From: Molanna angustata
Lineage: Eukaryota; Arthropoda; Insecta; Trichoptera; Molannidae
NCBI GenBank assembly: GCA_963576475.1
Contig: OY754981.1
Coordinates: 32,216,132-32,280,131 of the forward strand
Reading direction: 5' to 3'
Length of the DNA stretch: 64,000 nucleotides
Within the stretch, counting starts at the first letter, position 1. Each line of letters starts with the position of its first letter. The notes beneath the pieces were generated by a model that was given only the letters and a program-made list of their open reading frames with translations, did not search any database and was not told where the DNA came from. Both the position numbers and the translations under genes were made by a program. Positions 18,909-29,545 of the stretch are shown here, piece after piece.

Positions 18909-21900
18909 ATGGACGTCGATAAGAGCTTACTATTGCAAATAGCATTAGAAAAACTGAATTATATTTTTTCGTGCTTGCAAATGATTCATGATCGCTCTAC
19001 CAAGGTGCAGAATGTACAAGATAATTTAGATATAATTTCCGCCGCAGTTTGTATTGACACACTGCGTATTGAGTTTGATGAAACGTTGGAAGAGTATAAT
19101 ATTTTAAATATGCGATTGAATAATGGAGAACCAGAGTTTGACATGTGGAATTCTTTCGAAGACATGTACTGGAGAGTGAAATATGTTATGTCAAAAATTG
19201 AATCTGACTCAAAAACGGCGTTAGACCAAGAGAACTTCTATTCAAGAGACATATATTCTCCCGATAGCTTATATGATGAAAGTCTAATTGACGTAAAAAA
19301 CCCGCATCCGCATCAACCGCATGTCGCCACTACTGAATCTAATTTAACTACCGCACTCGCGCTCTGTTCAAATCCAATGACCGCGCCGCCACCTGATATT
19401 ACGCAATCATCAGGTGAGCAGCTTCCCCTCTCTCATCCGCATAGACCGCATTCCGCCACCAGCGTATATTCTTCGACTCTTTTACATAATGCCGTGCTTT
19501 GTTCGACATCTATAACCTTGCCGTCACCTGCAGTAATGCAATCGTCAGGTGAGCATCTACCTTCCTCGCATCCGCATAAACCGCATTTCGCAACCAGTGC
19601 ATATTTTTCAACCGATTTGTATAATTCCGCATTCGGTTCGTCATCCATATTCATGCCGCCACCTAGATTAATGCAATCCTCAGGTGAGCATCTACCTTCC
19701 TCGCATCCGCATTTCGCCACCGGCGCATATTCTTCGACCGATTTTCATTCCGCACTTTGTTCGACATCCATAACCACGCCGTCACCTGCAGTAATGCAAT
19801 CGTCAGGTGAGCATCTACCTTCCTCACACCCGCATAAACCGCATTTCGCCACCAGTGCATATTTTTTAACCGATTTGTATAATTCCGCATTCGGTTTGTC
19901 ATCCATAATCATGCCGCCATCTGCATTTACCCAACTGTCACTTGAGCAGTTTTCTTCTCCGCATCCGCATATACCGCATACCTTCGCCAGTGTATTGTCT
20001 TCGACTGCTTTACATAATTCCGCACTTGTGCTTCGTTCGACTTACACTGGTTCGCCATCACCTGCATTTATGCAACCGTCAGATAAACATCTATATATTC
20101 CGCATCCGCACAAGCTACGTGTTACCGGTAATGGATCTGCTTCAACCGCAGTTCCTAATTTGGTGCTCGGTTTGTCATCTTTTACCTCGCTGCCGCCTTT
20201 ATTCACGCAACTGTCAGGTGTGCAGCCACCTCTCCCCCATCCGCATGCCGCAGATAGGGCATCTACTTCTCATAATTCCGCACCCGTGATCAGTTTGACG
20301 TCCTTAACCGCGTGGCTGTCTTTGTTTACCCAGTTATCAGTTGAACAGCCATCTCTATCGCATCTGCACGACCTGCATGTCGCTGCAATTGTATTTACTT
20401 CGACAGTTGAATATAACTCGCTCTGCTCGCTTAACGCATTGTCGCACACTAGTGTGAATATATCAAACGATAATCGCACACTTAGCGCCCAACGTAACGA
20501 GAACACAACTTCATTTCTCACAACGACAGTCGAATCTGTTTATGACGCTCATGATGTTAAACATAACATTAGTTGCTTATTAGATGGTGCATCTCATAGT
20601 AACTTTGTGACATCAGAGTTTTATAATAAACTGAAATTAAATATTTACCTAAATAATATATCGGTTCGAGGTATCGGTGCCTCTAATAAATATACAAATA
20701 AATTTGTTTATTTTCAATTCTCATCGAAATACAATAAAGACATAAAATATAATATTACGTCGCTCGTTGTCGATAAAATTAACAATAATTTACTTTCAAT
20801 ACCTATCGATGTCTTCGTGTTACTTTTCCATTCCGCTGTAATTCTGCGCACTATACAGATTACAATCAGTTACGTTATTATGGAAACTGTTCCCGCTTTA
20901 TTTAACCAAGAAAATTTAACTATAGCCTGCTGTACCACAGTATTTGACTTTATCGAATTTGATATAAATATGTCAAATAATGGTTTCTGGCAAATTTATA
21001 AATCGCAATCCGCTGTACCGCTCACTCTATCTTTGGAAAGGATTGAGAGTGAATACCTTTTTCGATCTGCGTATGATGCAGTTATATATGATAAATATCT
21101 CGAGAAAGAATATTTATCACCCGCGTCCGCTCATGACTTAATTTATCCCGCTTATACTTTAACATACCCCGCTTATAAATTAATTTATCCCGCTAATAAT
21201 TTTATTTATCTCGCTTATGATTTAATTTACCCCGCTTGTATCATTATACCGCTCTACGTAATAACACAAAAGGTCATGTCTACGACCAAATTACGCAAGA
21301 ATGCATCACTCAATGATGTACTTTATTGTAGTCCAGATTTACAAGGTGATCAGTTTACTATTATTTTTCATTTTCAGCTATCTCATATAGCACTCTCCGC
21401 TGATAGTAAACTGATGTTTTTGCAAGTGGCAATGAATGTCCATGATCGTCATTTCCGACTTATAATTAATCGCCTTAAGTCACAGAATCAGTTCACAACA
21501 TATCACTTTAACAGGGTTTGTTTTGGACTCATGTTCAGGTCATGCCATACGCTTCGCTTCATGAAGAAACTTAATAAATTTAAAAATGCTTTGAATAGTA
21601 TTTCCGCGATTCGTAGTGCTAATGTTCCTTATAAATTTAATAAAACCGCACAACATAGGATTTTAAGCGTAAATTATTCAAAAATAAATAATAATTTTGA
21701 TTTTATATTTATTGCTTCTTATTTGAAATTTATTAAACGCACTATATTAGCTACTGTTATTAAGATATGGGACGTAACTGGACCAGTAGCGCCTGTCGTT
21801 CTATTCGCTAAATTAGTAAGAAAAAAGCTATGGCTATTAAGACTAGACTGGAATGGCAAACCGCACAGCCGCATCATAAATATTTGGGATATGTTCTGTT

Positions 21901-22037
21901 CAGAGCTTCCACTCTTTAATAAAACAAAAATACCGCGTACCTTAGGTATGCGTAATGATTTATGTGAATTGTGCCTTTCTTATGTGTACACTTCTTGTCA
22001 ATCAGCGCTACCGATACGGAGTTATCTGAACAAATGA
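18909..22037 (+). CDS. Reduced BEL/Pao-like polyprotein with His-Pro repeats
   Basis: It is one open frame of 1042 codons. Residues 1-110 resemble the helical N-terminus of Pao Gag (EEYNILNMRL, then FEDMYWRVKYVM). Residues 128-515 are about nine repeats of roughly 45 residues, each opening with HPHxPH and ending SSGEHLPSS. No CCHC zinc knuckle is seen. A protease-like DUF1758 segment starts at about 553 (LLDGASHSNFV, then IRGIG-like VRGIGA), where the usual D-S/T-G reads DGA. A weak RT region follows (about 680-870: TTKLRKNASLNDVL, then ALSADSKLMF), but the YVDD box is missing. At about 950-1030 the Pao landmark IWDVTGPVAPV and an ELPLFNKTKIPR segment are retained. It stops there, without RNase H or integrase. 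A long, intact frame with a ruined RT suggests it is kept for another reason, perhaps a structural or cis-acting role. Confidence 0.8.
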   Translation: MDVDKSLLLQIALEKLNYIFSCLQMIHDRSTKVQNVQDNLDIISAAVCIDTLRIEFDETLEEYNILNMRLNNGEPEFDMWNSFEDMYWRVKYVMSKIESDSKTALDQENFYSRDIYSPDSLYDESLIDVKNPHPHQPHVATTESNLTTALALCSNPMTAPPPDITQSSGEQLPLSHPHRPHSATSVYSSTLLHNAVLCSTSITLPSPAVMQSSGEHLPSSHPHKPHFATSAYFSTDLYNSAFGSSSIFMPPPRLMQSSGEHLPSSHPHFATGAYSSTDFHSALCSTSITTPSPAVMQSSGEHLPSSHPHKPHFATSAYFLTDLYNSAFGLSSIIMPPSAFTQLSLEQFSSPHPHIPHTFASVLSSTALHNSALVLRSTYTGSPSPAFMQPSDKHLYIPHPHKLRVTGNGSASTAVPNLVLGLSSFTSLPPLFTQLSGVQPPLPHPHAADRASTSHNSAPVISLTSLTAWLSLFTQLSVEQPSLSHLHDLHVAAIVFTSTVEYNSLCSLNALSHTSVNISNDNRTLSAQRNENTTSFLTTTVESVYDAHDVKHNISCLLDGASHSNFVTSEFYNKLKLNIYLNNISVRGIGASNKYTNKFVYFQFSSKYNKDIKYNITSLVVDKINNNLLSIPIDVFVLLFHSAVILRTIQITISYVIMETVPALFNQENLTIACCTTVFDFIEFDINMSNNGFWQIYKSQSAVPLTLSLERIESEYLFRSAYDAVIYDKYLEKEYLSPASAHDLIYPAYTLTYPAYKLIYPANNFIYLAYDLIYPACIIIPLYVITQKVMSTTKLRKNASLNDVLYCSPDLQGDQFTIIFHFQLSHIALSADSKLMFLQVAMNVHDRHFRLIINRLKSQNQFTTYHFNRVCFGLMFRSCHTLRFMKKLNKFKNALNSISAIRSANVPYKFNKTAQHRILSVNYSKINNNFDFIFIASYLKFIKRTILATVIKIWDVTGPVAPVVLFAKLVRKKLWLLRLDWNGKPHSRIINIWDMFCSELPLFNKTKIPRTLGMRNDLCELCLSYVYTSCQSALPIRSYLNK
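19291..20450 (+). repeat. Coding minisatellite, about nine units of about 135 bp
   Basis: In-frame repeats encode units such as HPHKPHFATSAYFSTDLY, followed by a serine/proline-rich stretch and SSGEHLPSS. Units 2-5 are very similar in DNA (CGTCAGGTGAGCATCTACCT recurs at about 19542 and 19801, with near matches elsewhere). Units 6-9 are diverged. One unit (about 19708) lacks the KPH part. Confidence 0.85.
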
Positions 22038-22189
22038 TAGTCCTTAAAATTCAAAATAATTTCATCATATTATATGATGTATATATGTATACTTTATTTT
22101 ATATATAATATTACTAATTTATATATAATATTATGATAATTTAACATTATTTACTTTATTATATATATTTTTTTATGTATAATTCCACG

Positions 22190-22400
22190 CATTGCATCAC
22201 ACATAACACATATTTGCATCACGCATTTCACTTTTTTTATTTAAACTTCCACGCATCCTACATACATACTTGCATCACGCATTTCACTTTTTTTATTTAA
22301 ACTTCCACGCATCGCATCATACATACTTGCATCACGCATTTCACTTTTATTTAAACTTCCACGCATCGCATCATACATATTCGCATCACGCATTTAACTT
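22190..22400 (+). repeat. Tandem repeat of about 60 bp in the 3' untranslated part
   Basis: Three to four copies contain TTGCATCACGCATTTCACTT and TTTAAACTTCCACGCATC. It lies between the ORF stop and the polypurine tract of the Pao-like element. Confidence 0.75.
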
Positions 22401-22420
22401 TTTTAAAGGTGACCCTTTAA

Positions 22421-22432
22421 GGGCGGGGAAAA
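22421..22432 (+). promoter_or_regulatory. Polypurine tract of the Pao-like element
   Basis: GGGCGGGGAAAA immediately precedes the 3' LTR at 22433. Confidence 0.75.
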
Positions 22433-22823
22433 TGTTGACGCCAATATGTCATTATAATTATTGTCGCATTTTTTATATCAAATGACATATAATATTGTTG
22501 CAACTGCTGCCCACCCTACATCCAAAATCAGTCTCCTTTCAAACCGCGTCCTGTCGACACCACCCACATCTCACCCGTTTTACCGCTCCTCATAACTCAC
22601 CGAAATTCGCCATAATTGTTTTCTTACCGCGTGTGTGTGTGTGGGATCCTAGTGAAAATTGTGACCATCTAACAAGGCAGAGCACCAAGGAAAAGTCAAG
22701 TAAGTGAGTGTTCCTTTATCCTTCCTTTGCCTTGCAGTGGTTGCAACGAAACGCCCTTTAAAAATACAGTCCACTTTTCACTTCTACTTAATCTTTATCT
22801 TTAATTTCATATCCGCGTCATCA
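22433..22823 (+). repeat. 3' LTR of the Pao-like element (391 bp)
   Basis: It shows no difference from 12955-13345 on line-by-line comparison and is followed by the target duplication TCGTT. Confidence 0.9.
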
Positions 22824-25047
22824 TCGTTCATGGCAGGATTCAAACTCGCTCTGCCATCACACATATGTTGTTATGAAATAAAATTATCACACATTCTTGT
22901 ACTATAATTGGTGAATGAAATCGTTCATGGCAGGATTCAAACTCGCTCTGCCATCACACATATGTTGTTATGAAATAAAATTATCACACATTCTCATACA
23001 ATTCCTAAACTAAGCATAAATGCTTGTACTATAATTGGTGAATGAAATCGTTCATGGCAGGATTCAAACTCGCTCTGCCATCACACATATGTTGTTATGA
23101 AATAAAATTATCACACATTCTCATACAATTCCTAAACTAAGCATAAATGCTTGTACTATAATTGGTGAATGAAATCCTTCATGGCAGGATTCAAACTCGC
23201 TCTGCCATCACACATATGTTGTTATGAAATAAAATTATCACACATTCTTGTACTATAATTGGTGAATGAAATCGTTCATGGCAGGATTCAAACTCGCTCT
23301 GCCATCACACATATGTTGTTATGAAATAAAACTATCACACATTCTCATACAATTCCTAAACTAAGCATAAATGCTTGTACTATAATTGGTGAATGAAATC
23401 GTTCATGGCAGGATTCAAACTCGCTCTGCCATCACACATATGTTGTTATGAAATAAAATTATCACACATTCTCATACAATTCCTAAACTAAGCATAAATG
23501 CTTGTACTATAATTGGTGAATGAAATCCTTCATGGCAGGATTCAAACTCGCTCTGCCATCACACATATGTTGTTATGAAATAAAATTATCACACATTCTT
23601 GTACTATAATTGGTGAATGAAATCGTTCATGGCAGGATTCAAACTCGCTCTGCCATCACACATATGTTGTTATGAAATAAAATTATCACACATTCTCATA
23701 CAATTCCTAAACTAAGCATAAATGCTTGTACTATAATTGGTGAATGAAATCGTTCATGGCAGGATTCAAACTCGCTCTGCCATCACACATATGTTGTTAT
23801 GAAATAAAATTATCACACATTCTTGTACTATAATTGGTGAATGAAATCGTTCATGGCAGGATTCAAACTCGCTCTGCCATCACACATATGTTGTTATGAA
23901 ATAAAATTATCACACATTCTCATACAATTCCTAAACTAAGCATAAATGCTTGTACTATAATTGGTGAATGAAATCGTTCATGGCAGGATTCAAACTCGCT
24001 CTGCCATCACACATATGTTGTTATGAAATAAAATTATCACACATTCTCATACAATTCCTAAACTAAGCATAAATGCTTGTACTATAATTGGTGAATGAAA
24101 TCGTTCATGGCAGGATTCAAACTCGCTCTGCCATCACACATATGTTGTTATGAAATAAAATTATCACACATTCTCATACAATTCCTAAACTAAGCATAAA
24201 TGCTTGTACTATAATTGGTGAATGAAATCGTTCATGGCAGGATTCAAACTCGCTCTGCCATCACACATATGTTGTTATGAAATAAAATTATCACACATTC
24301 TCATACAATTCCTAAACTAAGCATAAATGCTTGTACTATAATTGGTGAATGAAATCGTTCATGGCAGGATTCAAACTCGCTCTGCCATCACACATATGTT
24401 GTTATGAAATAAAATTATCACACATTCTCATACAATTCCTAAACTAAGCATAAATGCTTGTACTATAATTGGTGAATGAAATCCTTCATGGCAGGATTCA
24501 AACTCGCTCTGCCATCACACATATGTTGTTATGAAATAAAATTATCACACATTCTCATACAATTCCTAAACTAAGCATAAATGCTTGTACTATAATTGGT
24601 GAATGAAATCGTTCATGGCAGGATTCAAACTCGCTTTGCCATCACACATATGTTGTTATGAAATAAAATTATCACACATTCTCATACAATTCCTAAACTA
24701 AGCATAAATGCTTGTACTATAATTGGTGAATGAAATCGTTCATGGCAGGATTCAAACTCGCTCTGCCATCACACATATGTTGTTATGAAATAAAATTATC
24801 ACACATTCTCATACAATTCCTAAACTAAGCATAAAGGCTTGTACTATAATTGGTGAATGAAATCGTTCATGGCAGGATTCAAACTCGCTCTGCCATCACA
24901 CATATGTTATGAAATAAAATTATCACACATTCTCATACAATTCCTAAACTAAGCATAAATGCTTGTACTATAATTGGTGAATGAAATCGTTCATGGCAGG
25001 ATTCAAACTCGCTCTGCCATCACACATATGTTGTTATGAAATAAAAA
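22824..25047. repeat. SINE-derived satellite, right part
   Basis: There are 18 full units from 22829 to 24991 plus a partial one. Unit lengths in order are 97, 127, 127, 97, 127, 127, 97, 127, 97, then 127 repeatedly, with one of 124 bp at 24868 (3-bp deletion). A 351-bp higher-order block (127+127+97, marked by CCTTC in place of CGTTC) is present twice in a row at 22926-23276 and 23277-23627. Units are nearly identical, so amplification is recent. Confidence 0.88.
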
Positions 25048-27282
25048 TCCGTACACTATGAAATATGTGTAGCCCCGTGAATCTACTTGCATAGGAAAAA
25101 AAAATATAAGGGTCACATACCTACCTAGTCGGATATAGGGTAGCGTCCGAGAAGAGGCAAGTAGACCAGCAGTTAGGTTCAGGGTCCGATTCAATAAAGA
25201 GCATTGGAGTTTTGCTCGCGACATACAAATCAATCATTTACATATTATAAGCAAACTAAGTTGTTATTATTAAAGCTTACTTAAAAGCATTCCTGAGTCG
25301 CAATTAAATAACAGCAGTTTAGTTAAAAGACGTGCCGAAATTAACGGAGACGCTCACGGTTATCTGCGAGGGCTAGATTTCATAGAGGGCAGGTCCAGAG
25401 ACTCTACCTTCTGCAATCGTCACTGACTTCTGACCGCAGAAATATAGAATCGCAGAAGAATCAGCCAAGAGGTACCTACATACATGTGAGTGCACTTAAT
25501 AATTCAACCCATACCAAAGCCAATACCTTTTATTTTTATTGTATTTCTGTGTGTAATAATTAACCAAAAGGAAAACCATTAATTGCCATTTAATTGCCAT
25601 ATCTGTTAAATAAATCCATTATTATATACATCCTTTTTTATTTCTTTATCTATGTTATACCACAAACAAACAGGAATCACCGATTCACCACACATACTCT
25701 GGATATTAGTCTAAGTTGCTCTAAGCCATTATAGTTAGCCGCGCATAATATTTTAAATTTATAATAATCATTTAAAATCACAATACGTAACAATGTATAT
25801 TACTTAAATAATTATAGAGATGTATGTAAAAGAGATAATGTAGAATAATGAAAATTTTGCATAATAAGCATAGAGAAGCAGAACGAGGAAATGTAGATTA
25901 TTTTTTACAAAGGGAGACAAAATAGATGATTTTACTATAATTTAAGAATATTTATGTACGTACCTAACAATTAAGTTTTTTTGTTTGAATTTTTATACGG
26001 CGCTGGCCGATTTACTAATGAATTCGTTTTTAAACTTTATTAGTTTATAAAATTTGCATTTGGTTTTAATTGTTTTACACTAAACTGTATAAACAGTTTA
26101 TCAGTGCAAGCTTCTCTTGTACACTGCGGTTAAATAGTTATTCAACCATCAATATATCTACACATATACAAAACATCAAAATGAAACCATTTTACAGTGA
26201 AAATAAAGCACAAACAGAACAATTAAAGGTTAATTGTTTACAAATACTGTCCCTGGTCGATCGCAATAATTTTTATATCAATAGATAAAAAATGCGTAAC
26301 ATATATTACGGGAAAAATAAAAACTTTTGGCGGCAAGGCTTTAAAAAAATTATAAAAAATAAAATGAAATTACAAAAATGTAATCCATAATAAAAATGGT
26401 TGGTTTCCTGACTCTACTCATGTTTCTGAAATTCACCACCAGACTTAAACACTAGCGCAATACAATTATATTACAAAATAATACTCGTATTTTCATTTCT
26501 TGATAATTTTTTGCTCTATTTTGATAATTAATGCAACTCGTTCACGCTGACGAGGTTGGATCTGAATAATAGATATATGATTCGATAGAAACAAGACGGT
26601 TTTATTTAAACACCCTTTTACAATGACCGGATACAGCACAGTATAAAGCAAAGATATAATAGCAGGTTAACAAGTCATAGACAAAAAATACATTTACAAA
26701 ATTTATTTTCAACACACGCGAGTCGCAATGATACCAACATACAAACCTAACCAACCTATTTTTACCAAAAGTTTGGTTAAATAAGTTGGTTAGTTTAGTA
26801 TGTAGTTGTTATTACGACTCCCATGAGCGATATTTATACCACAGGTTGACAGTTGTGTGAATGTAACAAATTGCGTTTGTATTATTGTTTATAACGCTAG
26901 TAGTTTGGAGGCAGAATTGCCACCTGGTGGCGAGTTTCGGAAATTCAAATAGTGTCAGAAAACTAACAAGTTGTAATGGATTCTTCCATACATTTTTAGT
27001 AAGTTTATTTATTTTTTTATAATTTTGCGATCGGCCACGGACAGCACTTGTAAACAGTCCGATGCGTGGGGACCGTACAGTGTGAATCAGTGGACGTACT
27101 TGTATGAATTCCTATACAAGGAATACTTGCAAGACTTTTGCTGGAATACTTCTATCAGAATATTCTTCACAAACAACACCAATCTTTTCTTAGCAGATCA
27201 CCTCCTCTGTTCTCTTCTGCTATGTATGTTTTCTTGGTCTGTTGCTATTTATTCATGTTGCTAAAATCTAAAGATAAATGAT
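25048..27282. other. No gene recognised; one dispersed palindromic repeat
   Basis: Around 26714-26850 there is a copy of the CGCGAGTCGCAAT and CCTAACCAACCTATTTTTACC repeat seen also at 46735-46805 and 60530-60610. Around 25990 TACGGCGCTGGCCGATTTAC is the reverse complement of a segment at about 40687. The remainder is AT-rich with short, unconvincing frames. Confidence 0.5.
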
Positions 27283-27440
27283 TGGTGGCAGAGCATTAAG
27301 CGCGCTGACTTAGTAATCCAGTGGTCGAGAATTTGAAACCTGCCACGACCAATATCGCTCACCTATAGTACAAGCATTTATGCTTAAATAGTTTAGGCAA
27401 TGTATGAGGCTAGATTTTGTAATTTTCTGTAGTTGCCCAA
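27283..27440 (+). mobile_element. tRNA-derived SINE
   Basis: It starts GGTGGCAGAGCATTAAGCGC (A-box region), then AGTAATCCAGTGGTCG and a decayed B box, then CACCTATAGTACAAGCATTT and GTTTAGGCAATGTATGAGG. It is the same family as 29230-29345 and 41622-41770, and the apparent source of the satellite unit. Confidence 0.7.
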
Positions 27441-28372
27441 TGGACCAATAATGTCATCCCTAACACGCAAGAATAATGGTTAATTTATGCAAAAATTACT
27501 TACGAAAATAGATTCCGAATCACTTAAATTCGAAGACACTCTGGTATTTACTAACGAATGTCATTAAATTAAACAGTCAATTACGGTGCTAATTAACTCG
27601 AGTACAATTTTATTAAATAGTCTTTTATATGATAATATTTATTATCTTTTTATGATTACACATTTGCACGTCATGCTAATGAACATTATTTGTTTTTTAC
27701 TTTACTCCACTTTACTCATAGAAAAGAGATTTTATTACTTTACTCATCTCAGCTGTCAGCTGTAAAAAAGAACACAGAGGTGCCGCTTACGTCAGAATGA
27801 CTTCGTTCCTATAACAGTCTTTTCTGTTATATTGTTCGTAAAAAGACCTCTAAGCAATAAAATATTTATGCCATTTAATTCATGAAGGTTTGATTTAATT
27901 ATTTTTATATCGGCTCCATTATTTCATCGTACCAGATAATTTACAGAATTTTAGATATACCTATATTGAATCGATATTTGTTCAGTTTTTGTTTCTACAA
28001 TACCTACTGGGCGTCCGGGGAATGTGAAGAAAAAATGGATTTTATCAGAAAAACATATTTAAATTATTGTTTGTTTTTTATCCGATTTCTTACTCTGTGA
28101 ATCCATTTAATATTATTATACATATAGTTCGCTTTGTCTTAGATTAAAAATGGATGTATTTTTTTACATTATTTATTAATTTATTAACAATTATTTCGCT
28201 ATTCATTAATAAACGCCATAAATTACAAAAAATATATACACAGCAAAAAAATTAATACCTACAAAATAAAAAAAAAACAAATTAATAATAAAAAAATGAC
28301 AGAAATAACCAAACATAAAGATAGTACCTACATAATATATATGTATAGACTCAAAATAAACCAGACTTAGGC
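27441..28372. other. AT-rich stretch without recognised features
   Basis: No credible coding exon or repeat end was found. Homopolymer-rich AT sequence prevails at 28190-28370. Confidence 0.5.
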
Positions 28373-28997
28373 CTCGCTCACATTGGATGCGTTTTCGTAC
28401 GAATTTCGCTCGTGCGTAAACGTACGTAAATGCACGAACGATCCCGATACTTGATGTACTATGAGAGTGCTCACACTGGATGCGAGTTGGTCGTACGTGA
28501 TCGTACGTAGTCGTACTGTGGTCGTACGTATACGCACGAATTGTTACGACGTCTGAGTTCGCTCATGGACATGCTCACATTGGATGCGTTTACGTACGAA
28601 ATTCAGTCGTCCGAATACGTACGAAAACGTCGAAAACGCACGAATAATCCCGTTCCTTTGAGCACTATGAGAGTGCTCACACTGGGTGCGAGTTAGTCGT
28701 ACGTTGACGTGCGTATAGTTCCGACATACGAATTCGATCCAAACTTGTTTGGATATTTTGCTACGTTCGTACTTTGATTACAAATAAATGGATACAGAAA
28801 ATTTTGTTAATTTGGTTTTTGGACACAAATGTTTATGAGATTTCTGATTACGTTATGCAATTTGATACGAATTCAAATAACTAAATATTTTTTTATGACT
28901 TGGTATTTTTATCTTTGTAAACTGTTATTTTATATTTCTCTTCATGTGTTGTTACCTGTTTTTTATAATTTGCTTACCCCAAGGTTTCAAATAACCG

Positions 28998-29000
<3 letters not shown>

Positions 29001-29060
<60 letters not shown>

Positions 29061-29066
29061 TATGTG

Positions 29067-29125
<59 letters not shown>
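29001..29125 (+). repeat. (TG)n and (TGCG)n microsatellite
   Basis: A TG run of about 78 bp, interrupted once by TCTA, passes into tetranucleotide TGCG repeats. The open frame across it is an artefact of low complexity. Confidence 0.9.
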
Positions 29126-29128
29126 AAC

Positions 29129-29217
29129 TTGTTATTGGGTGCGTGTTAAATAAATATTTGACATAGTATCTGTTAGTTGCCCGAGAAGAAACATTAAATA
29201 AATGAATAAATAAATAA
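29129..29217 (+). mobile_element. SINE tail
   Basis: CTTGTTATTGGGTGCGTG, then TAGTTGCCCGAGAAG and a short AAATAAATGAATAAA tail. It is the 3' half of the SINE type seen complete at 50100-50300. Confidence 0.6.
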
Positions 29218-29229
29218 ATGGGAATAAAA

Positions 29230-29345
29230 TTAGATGGGTCGATGGCAGAGCGGTTAGCGCGCTGGGCTAGTAATCCAGTGGTCGCGAGTTCGAATCCTAC
29301 CTCAACCGATTTCGTTCACCTATAGCACAAGCATTTATTTGCTTA
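29230..29345 (+). mobile_element. tRNA-derived SINE with intact A and B boxes
   Basis: The head contains GATGGCAGAGCGGTTAGCGC (A box) and GCGAGTTCGAATCC (B box), an internal RNA polymerase III promoter layout. The body contains TTTCGTTCACCTATAGCAC. This is the best-preserved head of the family in the window. Confidence 0.75.
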
Positions 29346-29399
29346 TTTTAGGGAACGTAGGAAGATGTATATATACTTGTTTAACAAGGACATATTCAT

Positions 29400-29545
29400 T
29401 TTTATCTAAAAAAAAAAATTGGCTAACCCACAGAGAGGCTGTGCCTTGTGGGATTTTTGTATGCACGGTTGCTTTGTTGTGATTAATATTATGTTTATGT
29501 GTATTGTTTGTTATCCGTGTACTTAATCTTAAATACATAAAATTG
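29400..29545 (+). mobile_element. LINE 3' tail fragment
   Basis: GCCTTGTGGGATTTTTG lies in the same context as the minus-strand LINE end at 38690-38770. Confidence 0.45.

Larger units (their letters stand above)
12955..22823 (+). mobile_element. BEL/Pao-like LTR retrotransposon, RT-defective, with a nested gypsy element
   Basis: It is bounded by identical 391-bp direct repeats beginning TG and ending CA, with a 5-bp target duplication TCGTT (12950-12954 and 22824-22828). It has a PBS at 13349, a purine-rich tract at 22421-22432 and one 1042-codon ORF. Without the nested mag-type element and its 5-bp duplication it would be about 5.66 kb. The identical LTRs indicate a very recent insertion. 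RNase H and integrase are not encoded, so movement probably depends on another element. Confidence 0.85.

Noticed and set aside
19942..20289. 115-codon alternative frame within the Pao-like ORF
   Set aside because: Explained by the coding minisatellite, which leaves a second frame open; the 1042-codon frame carries the family motifs.
12457..25047. CRISPR-like array of regular repeats
   Set aside because: Units are adjacent without unique spacers, in a eukaryotic genome, and derive from a SINE.
28829..29149. Frame with a long run of CV residues on the plus strand
   Set aside because: It is produced by the (TG)n and (TGCG)n microsatellite; no family or splice support.
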